Assembly (NCBI GenBank): GCA_017451735.1
Contig: JAFTNU010000003.1
Span: forward strand, 1-42,873
DNA length: 42,873 nt
DNA from: Clostridia bacterium
GTDB lineage: Bacteria > Bacillota > Clostridia > Oscillospirales > CAG-272
Direction: 5' to 3'
The translations under genes were made by a program, and so were the position numbers. Shown here in pieces: positions 15,505 to 22,158 of the stretch. The stretch's first letter is position 1, and every line of letters begins with the position of its first letter. A model generated the notes under the pieces. The model ran no database searches and was not told the origin of the DNA. It was given only the letters and a program-made list of their open reading frames with translations.

Positions 15505-15750
15505 ATGGCAGAATATCAGATCAATGACACTGTGGATATTACCGACGTCAACTGTCCCGTTACCTTTGTGAAAGCAAAGGTCGCGCTTGATGAGCTTGAG
15601 GAGGGAGAAGTGCTCAGGGTGCACATGAACGGTGGTGAACCCGCCGATAATGTGCCCAGAAGCCTGAAGGAGGAGGGGCATGATATCCTGGATCTCATTG
15701 GAAATGCAGATGGGACATACGATCTAATCGTGAGAAAGGTCGGTGATTGA
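15505..15750 (+). CDS. tusA: TusA-family sulfur-relay protein
   Basis: An 81-residue protein with the TusA fold signature: persulfide cysteine C17 in VNCPVTFVKAKVAL (CPxP replaced by CPVT) and the GGEPADNVPRSLKEEGH loop. TusA proteins accept persulfide from desulfurases and pass it on. It starts 19 nt after the desulfurase cargo with ribosome site GGAGGAGAG, so it is the most likely receiver of that enzyme's sulfur. Confidence 0.92.
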   Translation: MAEYQINDTVDITDVNCPVTFVKAKVALDELEEGEVLRVHMNGGEPADNVPRSLKEEGHDILDLIGNADGTYDLIVRKVGD

Positions 15751-15752
15751 AA

Positions 15753-16079
15753 ATGGCCGAAAGAGTGACCTATGACGATTTTCAGGAAAAAGTCATCGCT
15801 TTTTCCGGCTTGGCGCTTGTTGATTTTTATTCGGACAGCTGTGTTCCGTGTAAGCGGATGTCGCCGATCCTTGCGGCGCTTGAAGAGCGGTACCCGGAGG
15901 AACTTTATATTGCCAAGGTCAATGTGGCATATGAGAAAAAGCTGGTAGAAGAATATCAGATTCGCTCCACTCCGACCTTTCTGCTATTCAAGGACGGCGA
16001 AATTGCGGATCGCTTTTCGGGTATCAGAAAGAAAGAGGACCTGGAGAAGGTCATTGAAGCCAACCGTGATGCAAAGTGA
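15753..16079 (+). CDS. trxA: Thioredoxin-fold protein with CVPC active site
   Basis: A 108-residue thioredoxin with VDFYSDSCVPCKRM, active cysteines C30 and C33, and the cis-proline in STPTFLLFKDG. The dipeptide VP replaces the usual GP, which changes redox potential. It probably releases sulfide or thiols from persulfides in this operon and is recharged by the reductase encoded at 17575. The start at ATG 15753 follows GGTGA (15742-15746); a TTG at 15747 overlapping the tusA stop is an alternative. Confidence 0.93.
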   Translation: MAERVTYDDFQEKVIAFSGLALVDFYSDSCVPCKRMSPILAALEERYPEELYIAKVNVAYEKKLVEEYQIRSTPTFLLFKDGEIADRFSGIRKKEDLEKVIEANRDAK

Positions 16080-16088
16080 GGTGAGAAC

Positions 16089-16295
16089 ATGAAGATTACA
16101 GTAGCCGGCGAACAAAAAGAGGTCAAGGAAGGATTGACGATAGCGGAGCTGATCGAACAGGAAAATGTGGAAAATCCTCAGTATGTATCGGTTTCGGTCA
16201 ATGATGCGTTTGCAAAGAGCGGAGATTTTGCCACGTATCGGTTAAAGAACGGAGATACCGTTGAATTTCTGTATTTTATGGGGGGTGGTCGGTAA
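16089..16295 (+). CDS. ThiS/MoaD-like sulfur carrier ending GGGR
   Basis: A 68-residue ubiquitin-fold carrier starting MKITVAGEQKEVKEGLTI, with the typical YRLKNGDTVEFLYF strand. The end is MGGGR: one Arg follows the Gly run, so the di-glycine needed for adenylation is masked. In Wolinella, the carrier HcyS ends in an extra residue removed by the JAMM peptidase HcyD; the JAMM gene at 17117 is a natural counterpart. The E1 gene at 16295 overlaps by 1 nt, so this pair should be made in step. It is more likely a cysteine or homocysteine carrier than the thiamine ThiS, since no thiamine genes are nearby. Confidence 0.88.
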   Translation: MKITVAGEQKEVKEGLTIAELIEQENVENPQYVSVSVNDAFAKSGDFATYRLKNGDTVEFLYFMGGGR

Positions 16296-17101
16296 TGGCT
16301 TTCTCTAATGAACAGCTGGAGCGTTATTCGCGACATATCATTTTGAAGGAGATCGGCGTAAAGGGGCAGAAAAAGCTCCTTAACGCAAGGGTGCTGATTA
16401 TCGGTGCCGGGGGACTCGGTGCACCTGCGGCTATGTATCTTGCCGCGGCGGGTGTGGGAACCATCGGCATCGCCGATGCCGACGAGGTGGATCTTTCCAA
16501 CCTGCAAAGACAGATCATTCATGCCACGGATGATGTGGGCAAGCCCAAGGTGCAGTCTGCCCAGGAAACCATGAACAAAATGAACCCCGATGTCACGGTC
16601 AATACCTATCATGAGTTTGTCACCTCGGAAAACATTTTGGAGCTGATCAAGGATTATGATTTTATCATTGACGGAACCGATAATTTTCCCGCGAAATTCC
16701 TGATCAACGATGCCTGTGTCATGGCAAAGAAGCCCTTTTCCCATGCGGGGATCATTCGCTTCAAGGGCCAGCTGATGACCTATGTGCCGGGGCAGGGTCC
16801 CTGCTACCGTTGCGTATTCAAGAATCCGCCGCCCAAGGATGCGGTACCGACCTGTAAGCAGGCAGGTGTCGTGGGTGCGATGGGCGGTGTCATCGGCAGC
16901 CTTCAGGCCATGGAGGCCATCAAATACATTACCGGCGTGGGAGAGCTGCTTACCGGCTCCTTGCTGACCTTTGATGCCATCAGGATGAATTTCCACAAGG
17001 TGAAGCTGCCCAAGGCAGACGGTCATTGCGCGGTATGCGGAACAGAGCCCACCATTACAAAGCTGATCGATTACGAGCAGGCCGAATGCGACGGTGTATA
17101 A
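16295..17101 (+). CDS. HesA/MoeB/ThiF-family adenylating enzyme
   Basis: A 268-residue E1-like enzyme with GAGGLG nucleotide loop (37-42), SNLQRQIIH, the cysteine C187 in PTCKQAGVVG, and zinc pairs in CYRC and HCAVCG. It adenylates the C-terminal glycine of a carrier, here the neighbour encoded 1 nt upstream, for thiocarboxylate formation. It is closely similar in plan to the E1 part of the fusion at 11244 (both begin near YSRHI/FNKHL and share DIGVKGQK or EIGVKGQK), so the two are paralogues. It lacks a rhodanese domain. Confidence 0.92.
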   Translation: MAFSNEQLERYSRHIILKEIGVKGQKKLLNARVLIIGAGGLGAPAAMYLAAAGVGTIGIADADEVDLSNLQRQIIHATDDVGKPKVQSAQETMNKMNPDVTVNTYHEFVTSENILELIKDYDFIIDGTDNFPAKFLINDACVMAKKPFSHAGIIRFKGQLMTYVPGQGPCYRCVFKNPPPKDAVPTCKQAGVVGAMGGVIGSLQAMEAIKYITGVGELLTGSLLTFDAIRMNFHKVKLPKADGHCAVCGTEPTITKLIDYEQAECDGV

Positions 17102-17116
17102 GGAGCTGTGCCAACG

Positions 17117-17530
17117 ATGATTCGGATCTCGAAAAAAGATTATCAGAAAATCGTCGATCATGCCATCGCGCAGCTTCCAAACGAAGCCTGCGGACTGATC
17201 GCAGGCAAGATCGACGGAGCGGATAAACAGATCGAAAAGGTCTATTTGCTTACGAATACAGACGGATCCAACGAGCATTTTTCGTTGGATCCCAAAGAAC
17301 AGCTGGCGGCCATCAAGGATATGAGAAGCAACGGCTACCTTCCTCTCGGAAACTGGCACTCACATCCCGAAACACCGTCAAGACCTTCGGCCGAGGATAA
17401 GCGGCTTGCCTACGACAAGAATGCAAGCTATTTGATCCTTTCCCTTGCGGAAAAGGATCGGCCCGTGCTGAACTCGTTTCATATCGAGGGCACGGATGCC
17501 ACAAAAGAAGAGCTGATCGTGGAAGGGTGA
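17117..17530 (+). CDS. JAMM/MPN-domain metallopeptidase (HcyD/Mec+-like), second copy
   Basis: A 137-residue peptidase with a complete JAMM site: E23 (NEACG), H81-S-H83, S91 and D94. The likely roles are removal of the terminal Arg from the carrier at 16089 and release of an amino acid coupled to it. GTG 17108 would add three residues but is 2 nt from AGGAG (17101-17105), so ATG 17117 is preferred. It ends normally, without the extension seen in the first copy. It completes a carrier-E1-peptidase triplet. Confidence 0.9.
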   Translation: MIRISKKDYQKIVDHAIAQLPNEACGLIAGKIDGADKQIEKVYLLTNTDGSNEHFSLDPKEQLAAIKDMRSNGYLPLGNWHSHPETPSRPSAEDKRLAYDKNASYLILSLAEKDRPVLNSFHIEGTDATKEELIVEG

Positions 17531-17574
17531 GGCATTTTCGCTTGAAGGAGTATCGGAAAAGTAAAGAGTAGAGA

Positions 17575-18507
17575 ATGAGAGATTTATTGATCATAGGCAG
17601 TGGCCCGGCAGGGCTTTCTGCCTCTTTGTATGCCAAAAGAGCCAACCTGGATGTTTTGGTAGTCGAAAAGGAGTATTTGGGTACCGGACAGATCGCGGAG
17701 AGCGCGCAGGTTGACAATTATATCGGCCTTGCGGGAAAAAGCGGCTATGATATCGGTGAGGCCTTCAGGCAGGATGCGGAAAAATTCGGCGCGGAATTCT
17801 ATGAAGCATCCGTTACCGATATAAAGCCACAAAACGGCCATTGGATCACAAGGCTTGAAAATGGCGAGTCGATCAGCTCCAAAGCCATCATATATGCCGC
17901 AGGCGCCGTGCACAGAAGGTTGCATGTTCCGGGTGAAGAAAAATTCACGGGGAACGGTGTGTCCTTCTGCGCTTTGTGTGACGGTTCATTCTATCAGGGT
18001 AAAACAGTTGCTGTGGTGGGCGGCGGCGATACGGCACTTGACGACGCGCTCTACCTGTCGGATATAGCCGGGAAGGTCTATTTGATTCACAGAAGAGATG
18101 CGTTCCGTGGCGCGGAGAAAAGCGTGCGCAGAGTAAAGGCCAGGGCCAATATCGAGGTGATCTTATCGGCAAATGTGACCGGGATCACAGGGGAGAGTCA
18201 GGTGGAAGCCGTAATGCTTGACAACGGCAGAAGGCTCTCGGTTGACGGTGTTTTCGTTGCTGTCGGCATGATCCCCCAATCCGGGATGCTGAAGCATCTT
18301 GTTCGCTTGGATCCAAATGGCTATGCGGTTGCGGACGAGACCGGGGAGACCGACGCTCCGGGCTTATTTGTGGCGGGGGATGTACGAACCAAAAGGCTGC
18401 GTCAGGTGGTCACGGCGGTTGCGGACGGGGCAAATGCCGCCATATCAGCGTCGGAGTATTTAAAAAGTATAAACGATCTCTCGCAAACAACAGATAGTGA
18501 GGTATGA
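17575..18507 (+). CDS. trxB: Thioredoxin reductase
   Basis: A 310-residue FAD/NADPH disulfide reductase. The FAD site is GSGPAG (8-13), the redox pair is C132/C135 (FCALCDGSFYQG), and the NADPH site is VVGGGDTALDDALYL with HRRDAFR binding the phosphate. CALC instead of CATC is a mild variant. It likely reduces the thioredoxin encoded two kilobases upstream in the same operon. The following gene starts at its stop codon. Confidence 0.95.
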   Translation: MRDLLIIGSGPAGLSASLYAKRANLDVLVVEKEYLGTGQIAESAQVDNYIGLAGKSGYDIGEAFRQDAEKFGAEFYEASVTDIKPQNGHWITRLENGESISSKAIIYAAGAVHRRLHVPGEEKFTGNGVSFCALCDGSFYQGKTVAVVGGGDTALDDALYLSDIAGKVYLIHRRDAFRGAEKSVRRVKARANIEVILSANVTGITGESQVEAVMLDNGRRLSVDGVFVAVGMIPQSGMLKHLVRLDPNGYAVADETGETDAPGLFVAGDVRTKRLRQVVTAVADGANAAISASEYLKSINDLSQTTDSEV

Positions 18508-18509
18508 GT

Positions 18510-19556
18510 ATGAGTATCGGCAACGAAACGGAAGAATTTGAAGTCAAAAGCATTTCCGCAGAAGAGTTTGTCAAGCTGGATTTTTCCAAGGTGACATTGT
18601 TGGATCTGAGAGAAGAGGCCGAGGTGCTGGTTTCGGGCATCGACGGTGCGATCAACATTCCGTTTTCACAGATCAGCAGGCGTCTTGACGACGTGCCCAA
18701 GGATCTGCCGGTGTATGTTTTTTGCCGCACCGGGGACTGGAGCGAGGAGGTTGCCGAGATCCTTGCCGATCGGGGTTATGATGTTTATAATCTGGTGGGC
18801 GGCTTCAAGGCTTATAAAGAGCAGCTTGCAAATGCAAAGCCTGTGGAGATCAATGCTAAAGGGCTGAAATGTCCCGGCCCCATCGTAAAGGTCGCGGATG
18901 CGATCAAGGAATTGCCCGAGGGACAAAGGGTATATGTGGAGGCCACCGAGGATTCCTTTGCTTCCGACATTGCCGTATGGTGTCAGCGGACGGGGAATCA
19001 TCTGGAAAAGCTGGAGGTCAAGCCCGGCTTGATCCGGGCGACCATCGAGAAACGGAAAAAGCCCGATGCGGATGTTGCGGTACTGCCCGACGGTAAAACC
19101 TTTGTTGTGTTCAGCGGTGATCTGGATAAGACCATCGCGGCCTTCATCATGGCCAACGGTGCCGCCGCCATGGGCAGAGAGGTGACGATCTTCTTCACCT
19201 TCTGGGGGCTGAATATTTTAAGAAAGCCCAAGAAGGTCAAGGTCAAAAAATCATTCATTGAAAAGATGTTCGGCTTTATGATGCCGAGGGGTACCGAAAA
19301 GCTGGGACTTTCCAGAATGAATATGTGCGGCGCCGGTGCGAAAATGATCCGGGCCGTCATGAAGAGCAAGGGCGTCTCCTCTCTGGAGGAGCTGATCCAA
19401 AACGCCATTGATCACGGTGTGCGTCTTGTGGCCTGCCAGATGTCTATGGATATCATGGGGATCAAGCAAGAGGAATTGATTGACGGCGTGGAGCTGGGCG
19501 GAGTTGCGACCTTCCTTGGCTCGGGTGAACAGTCCAACATGAGTCTGTTCATTTAA
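18510..19556 (+). CDS. Rhodanese-TusA-DsrE2 fusion sulfurtransferase
   Basis: A 348-residue three-domain sulfur relay protein. Residues about 10-105 are a rhodanese with active C72 (FCRTGDWS). Residues about 112-180 are TusA with C121 in KGLKCPGP. Residues about 190-348 are a DsrE/DsrF-type domain (FVVFSGDLDKTIAAFIMANGA start) with cysteines C273 (MNMCGAG) and C309 (VACQMSMD). All three persulfide cysteines are present. ATG 18510 is preferred over ATG 18504, which overlaps the trxB stop, because GTGAGG is better spaced. It would hand sulfane sulfur between the redox and carrier proteins. It is the last gene of this operon. Confidence 0.92.
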   Translation: MSIGNETEEFEVKSISAEEFVKLDFSKVTLLDLREEAEVLVSGIDGAINIPFSQISRRLDDVPKDLPVYVFCRTGDWSEEVAEILADRGYDVYNLVGGFKAYKEQLANAKPVEINAKGLKCPGPIVKVADAIKELPEGQRVYVEATEDSFASDIAVWCQRTGNHLEKLEVKPGLIRATIEKRKKPDADVAVLPDGKTFVVFSGDLDKTIAAFIMANGAAAMGREVTIFFTFWGLNILRKPKKVKVKKSFIEKMFGFMMPRGTEKLGLSRMNMCGAGAKMIRAVMKSKGVSSLEELIQNAIDHGVRLVACQMSMDIMGIKQEELIDGVELGGVATFLGSGEQSNMSLFI

Positions 19557-19570
19557 CAAAAACAGCCGAA

Positions 19571-19615
19571 TAAGGTGATGGGTTACCGTAAGTGTGGTAG
19601 CCCATCACCTTATTT
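19571..19615 (+). terminator. Terminator closing the encapsulin operon
   Basis: TAAGGTGATGGG (19571-19582) pairs with CCCATCACCTTA (19601-19612), twelve perfect pairs, with further pairing in the loop (TTACC/GGTAG). The T-tract TTATTT is weak. The LTTR box of the next operon begins right after it, as in the arrangement at 10407-10467. Confidence 0.75.
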
Positions 19616-19682
19616 ATAGGTAAAATCTATATCTCGGTATATGTAGGCTGTATTGGACAGAAAGGCAGTTTGGAAGTATAAT
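19614..19682 (+). promoter_or_regulatory. LTTR box and promoter of the MetB/cystine operon
   Basis: ATAGGTAAAATCTAT (19616-19630) matches the box at 10453 in arms and spacing. TTGGAC (19653-19658) and TATAAT (19677-19682) are 18 bp apart and the box centre is again 30 nt before the -35. CTCGGTATA and TGTATTGGAC are also shared between the two promoters. Both are probably activated by one LysR protein, most simply that encoded at 9469. Confidence 0.8.
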
Positions 19683-19732
19683 ATTTACATACTTCAAAGG
19701 TAGTAAATACGCTGATGCCGAGGAGAGAAACG

Positions 19733-20869
19733 ATGGAATTTGATACTCTGTGCTTGCACGCGAATCACGATAAAGGGAACCATTACGGAGCCATTACGAC
19801 ACCGATCTATCAATCGGCAACATTTGCGCACGGTAGCATAGAAGAGGCTTCCGAATACAGCTACTCCCGACTTTCCAACCCTACAAGAGCGCATCTTGAA
19901 AAAACGGTAGCCGCACTGGAAAACGGTGTGGCGGCATTTGCTTTTTCCTCCGGGATGGCGGCGATCTCCACAGTGATGAAGCTGTTTTCCGTTTCGGATC
20001 ATGTCATCGCCTCTGCGGATCTGTACGGCGGCAGCCTGCGACTCTTCCGTAAGATCAATACCGCCGAGGGGATGCAGTTTGATTTTGCCGATACAGGTGA
20101 TATCCCTTCGGTGGAAGCATTGATCGGTGAACACACAAAGGCTATTTTTGTAGAGACGCCCAGCAATCCGCTTATGTATGTTTCGGATATTGCGGCGCTT
20201 TCAAGCCTTGCACATCGGCACGGATTGCTCCTGATCGTGGATAATACATTCCTGACCCCGTACTATCAAAAGCCCCTTGACCTGGGTGCCGATATCGTCA
20301 TTCACAGCGGGACAAAATATCTGGGCGGACATAATGATACGCTGGCGGGCTTTGCCGTTGTCAAAACGAAAGAGCTGGCAGAGAAGATCGCTTATGTTTA
20401 CAAAACCATCGGCGCGGCCCTTTCTCCTTTTGACAGCTTTTTGATCGAGAGAGGTATCAAGACCTTGCCCTTGCGGATGGATCGGATCAGTGCCAATGCA
20501 CAAAGCATTGCAAAATGGCTGCGATGTAGAGAGGAAGTCAAAAAGGTCTATTACATTGGCTTTGCAGATCATAAAGGGTATGCGGTCTCCAAAAAGCAGT
20601 CGACGGGCTTTGGCGGTATGATCTCGTTTGAGGTGGAAAGCAGAGCACTTGCCGAGCAGATCCTTTCCGGGATCCGGGTCTTTCAATATGCCGAAAGCCT
20701 GGGTGGCGTGGAAAGCCTGATGACCTACCCCATGCGCCAGACGCACGCCGACGTTCCCGAGCAGGAGCGATTGGAGAGAGGAATCAACGACAGATTCCTG
20801 CGTATTTCGGTAGGCATTGAGAGCGAACACGATTTGATGGAAGATTTAAGGCAGGCATTTGAATCATGA
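19733..20869 (+). CDS. Cys/Met metabolism PLP enzyme (cystathionine gamma-synthase or beta-lyase, MetB/MetC type)
   Basis: A 378-residue member of the same superfamily as MetY but shorter, the length of MetB, MetC and cystathionine gamma-lyase. The PLP lysine is K195 in HSGTKYLGGHND, after VDNTFLTPY. The precise reaction cannot be decided from motifs. Followed directly by a PatB-type C-S lyase and a cystine transporter, it may form cystathionine or cleave cystathionine or cystine. ATG 19733 is 6-7 nt after GAGGAGA and fits family N-termini (FDTLCLHAN); an ATG at 19715 lacks a site. The next gene overlaps by 4 nt. Confidence 0.9.
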   Translation: MEFDTLCLHANHDKGNHYGAITTPIYQSATFAHGSIEEASEYSYSRLSNPTRAHLEKTVAALENGVAAFAFSSGMAAISTVMKLFSVSDHVIASADLYGGSLRLFRKINTAEGMQFDFADTGDIPSVEALIGEHTKAIFVETPSNPLMYVSDIAALSSLAHRHGLLLIVDNTFLTPYYQKPLDLGADIVIHSGTKYLGGHNDTLAGFAVVKTKELAEKIAYVYKTIGAALSPFDSFLIERGIKTLPLRMDRISANAQSIAKWLRCREEVKKVYYIGFADHKGYAVSKKQSTGFGGMISFEVESRALAEQILSGIRVFQYAESLGGVESLMTYPMRQTHADVPEQERLERGINDRFLRISVGIESEHDLMEDLRQAFES

Positions 20870-22044
20870 AATACGATTTTGATAAAATCTATAATCGGCG
20901 AAATACCAATAGCCTGAAATACGATTTTGCCGGGGAGCGTGGGAGACCCGACGGTCTGATCCCTTTGTGGGTGGCGGATATGGATTTCCGCGTGCCGGAC
21001 GAGGTGGTGTCGGTTCTGAAGAAAAAGGCCGAGCACGGTATTTTCGGTTATTCCGAGCCCAAGGAGGACTATTTCGGGGCGCTGGAAAATTGGTTTTCCT
21101 CCCGACACGGATGGAACGTGGACGGGCGGAGATTCGTGCAGACCTGTGGCGTCGTTTTTTCCATCGGTGCGCTCATCAGGGCGCTGACTCATATCGGTGA
21201 TGCCGTCATCATCTGTCAGCCTGTTTATTACCCCTTTTCGCAAATCGTTACCGACAATGGCAGAAGGCTTATTGTAAGCGAGCTGAAAAACGAGAACGGT
21301 TATTACACCGTCGATTACACGGATTTTGAAAGAAAAATTTGCCAAAACGATGTAAAGCTCTTTATCCTGTGCAATCCGCACAATCCCGTGGGGCGTGTGT
21401 GGACAAGGGAGGAGCTGATCCGCATGGGTGAGATCTGCATCAGACACGGCGTATTCGTCATTTCGGATGAGATCCACAGTGACTTTGTATACGAAGGGAA
21501 TCGGCATATCCCATACCCAACCCTGGGGGAGCGATTTGAAGAGAGCTGTGCCGTTTGCACTGCACCCACCAAAACCTTTAATCTGGCGGGATTGCATATT
21601 GCAAATACTTATATTTACAGTGATTCGTTGCGCAGAAAATTCACCAAGGAATTGGACGCACAGGGCTACAGTCAATCCAACGTGATGGGCTTGATTGCCT
21701 GTCAGGCTGCCTATACATACGGTGCCGAATGGCTGGATGAGCTGAAGCGGTATCTTGCCGAAAATCTTTCGTTTGTCCGTGCGTACCTGCGGGAGCATAT
21801 TCCGCAGATCAAGCTGATCGAGCCCCAGGGGACCTACCTGATCTGGTTGGATTGCCGTGCCTTGAATCTTACAGACAGACAACTGAAGCAACTGATCCAG
21901 GACGAGGCAAAGCTTTGGACCGATGACGGATACATTTTCGGTGCGGGCGGTAGCGGCTTTGAAAGGATCAACATTGCCTGCCCCCGAAGCACTTTGAAGC
22001 AGGCTTTGGAAAATCTGAAGCAAGCAGTAGAGAATATACAGTAA
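20866..22044 (+). CDS. patB: PatB/MalY-type cystathionine beta-lyase
   Basis: A 392-residue fold-type I PLP enzyme of the MalY/PatB group, which splits cystathionine or cysteine conjugates to thiol, pyruvate and ammonia. Family landmarks are PLWVADMDF near residue 33, the CNPHNPVGRVW and SDEIHSDFVY motifs and PLP lysine K236 (PTKTFNLAG). It starts inside the stop of the preceding gene (ATGA). Together these two genes make a transsulfuration or cystine-breakdown pair. It ends 10 nt before the conserved micropeptide. Confidence 0.93.
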   Translation: MKYDFDKIYNRRNTNSLKYDFAGERGRPDGLIPLWVADMDFRVPDEVVSVLKKKAEHGIFGYSEPKEDYFGALENWFSSRHGWNVDGRRFVQTCGVVFSIGALIRALTHIGDAVIICQPVYYPFSQIVTDNGRRLIVSELKNENGYYTVDYTDFERKICQNDVKLFILCNPHNPVGRVWTREELIRMGEICIRHGVFVISDEIHSDFVYEGNRHIPYPTLGERFEESCAVCTAPTKTFNLAGLHIANTYIYSDSLRRKFTKELDAQGYSQSNVMGLIACQAAYTYGAEWLDELKRYLAENLSFVRAYLREHIPQIKLIEPQGTYLIWLDCRALNLTDRQLKQLIQDEAKLWTDDGYIFGAGGSGFERINIACPRSTLKQALENLKQAVENIQ

Positions 22045-22054
22045 AGGAAATCAC

Positions 22055-22111
22055 ATGAAAAACTATTTTGAGACTTTGGTCAGAAGTAATTTTCGATGCG
22101 GACGATGTTGA
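22055..22111 (+). CDS. Conserved micropeptide upstream of the cystine transporter (copy 2)
   Basis: The frame encodes MKNYFETLVRSNFRCGRC and stops at TGA 22109-22111. AAAGGA (22044-22049) is 5 nt upstream of the ATG. It is homologous to the frame at 648 (see there). Two of the last four codons are Cys and the last sense codon is Cys. It lies between patB and the transporter, 47 nt before the latter's start, so it could control the transporter and the two surface proteins without affecting the enzymes upstream. Confidence 0.75.
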   Translation: MKNYFETLVRSNFRCGRC

Positions 22112-22158
22112 ATACGGATTGATTTGTAAAATCTTTGAATATTCACAGGAGGTCCGTT

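Noticed and set aside
16089-16295. Thiamine ThiS assignment for the small carrier
   Set aside because: No thiG, thiH, thiE or other thiamine gene is nearby, while E1, JAMM and sulfur amino-acid genes are. The extra C-terminal Arg also fits the HcyS-type systems better.
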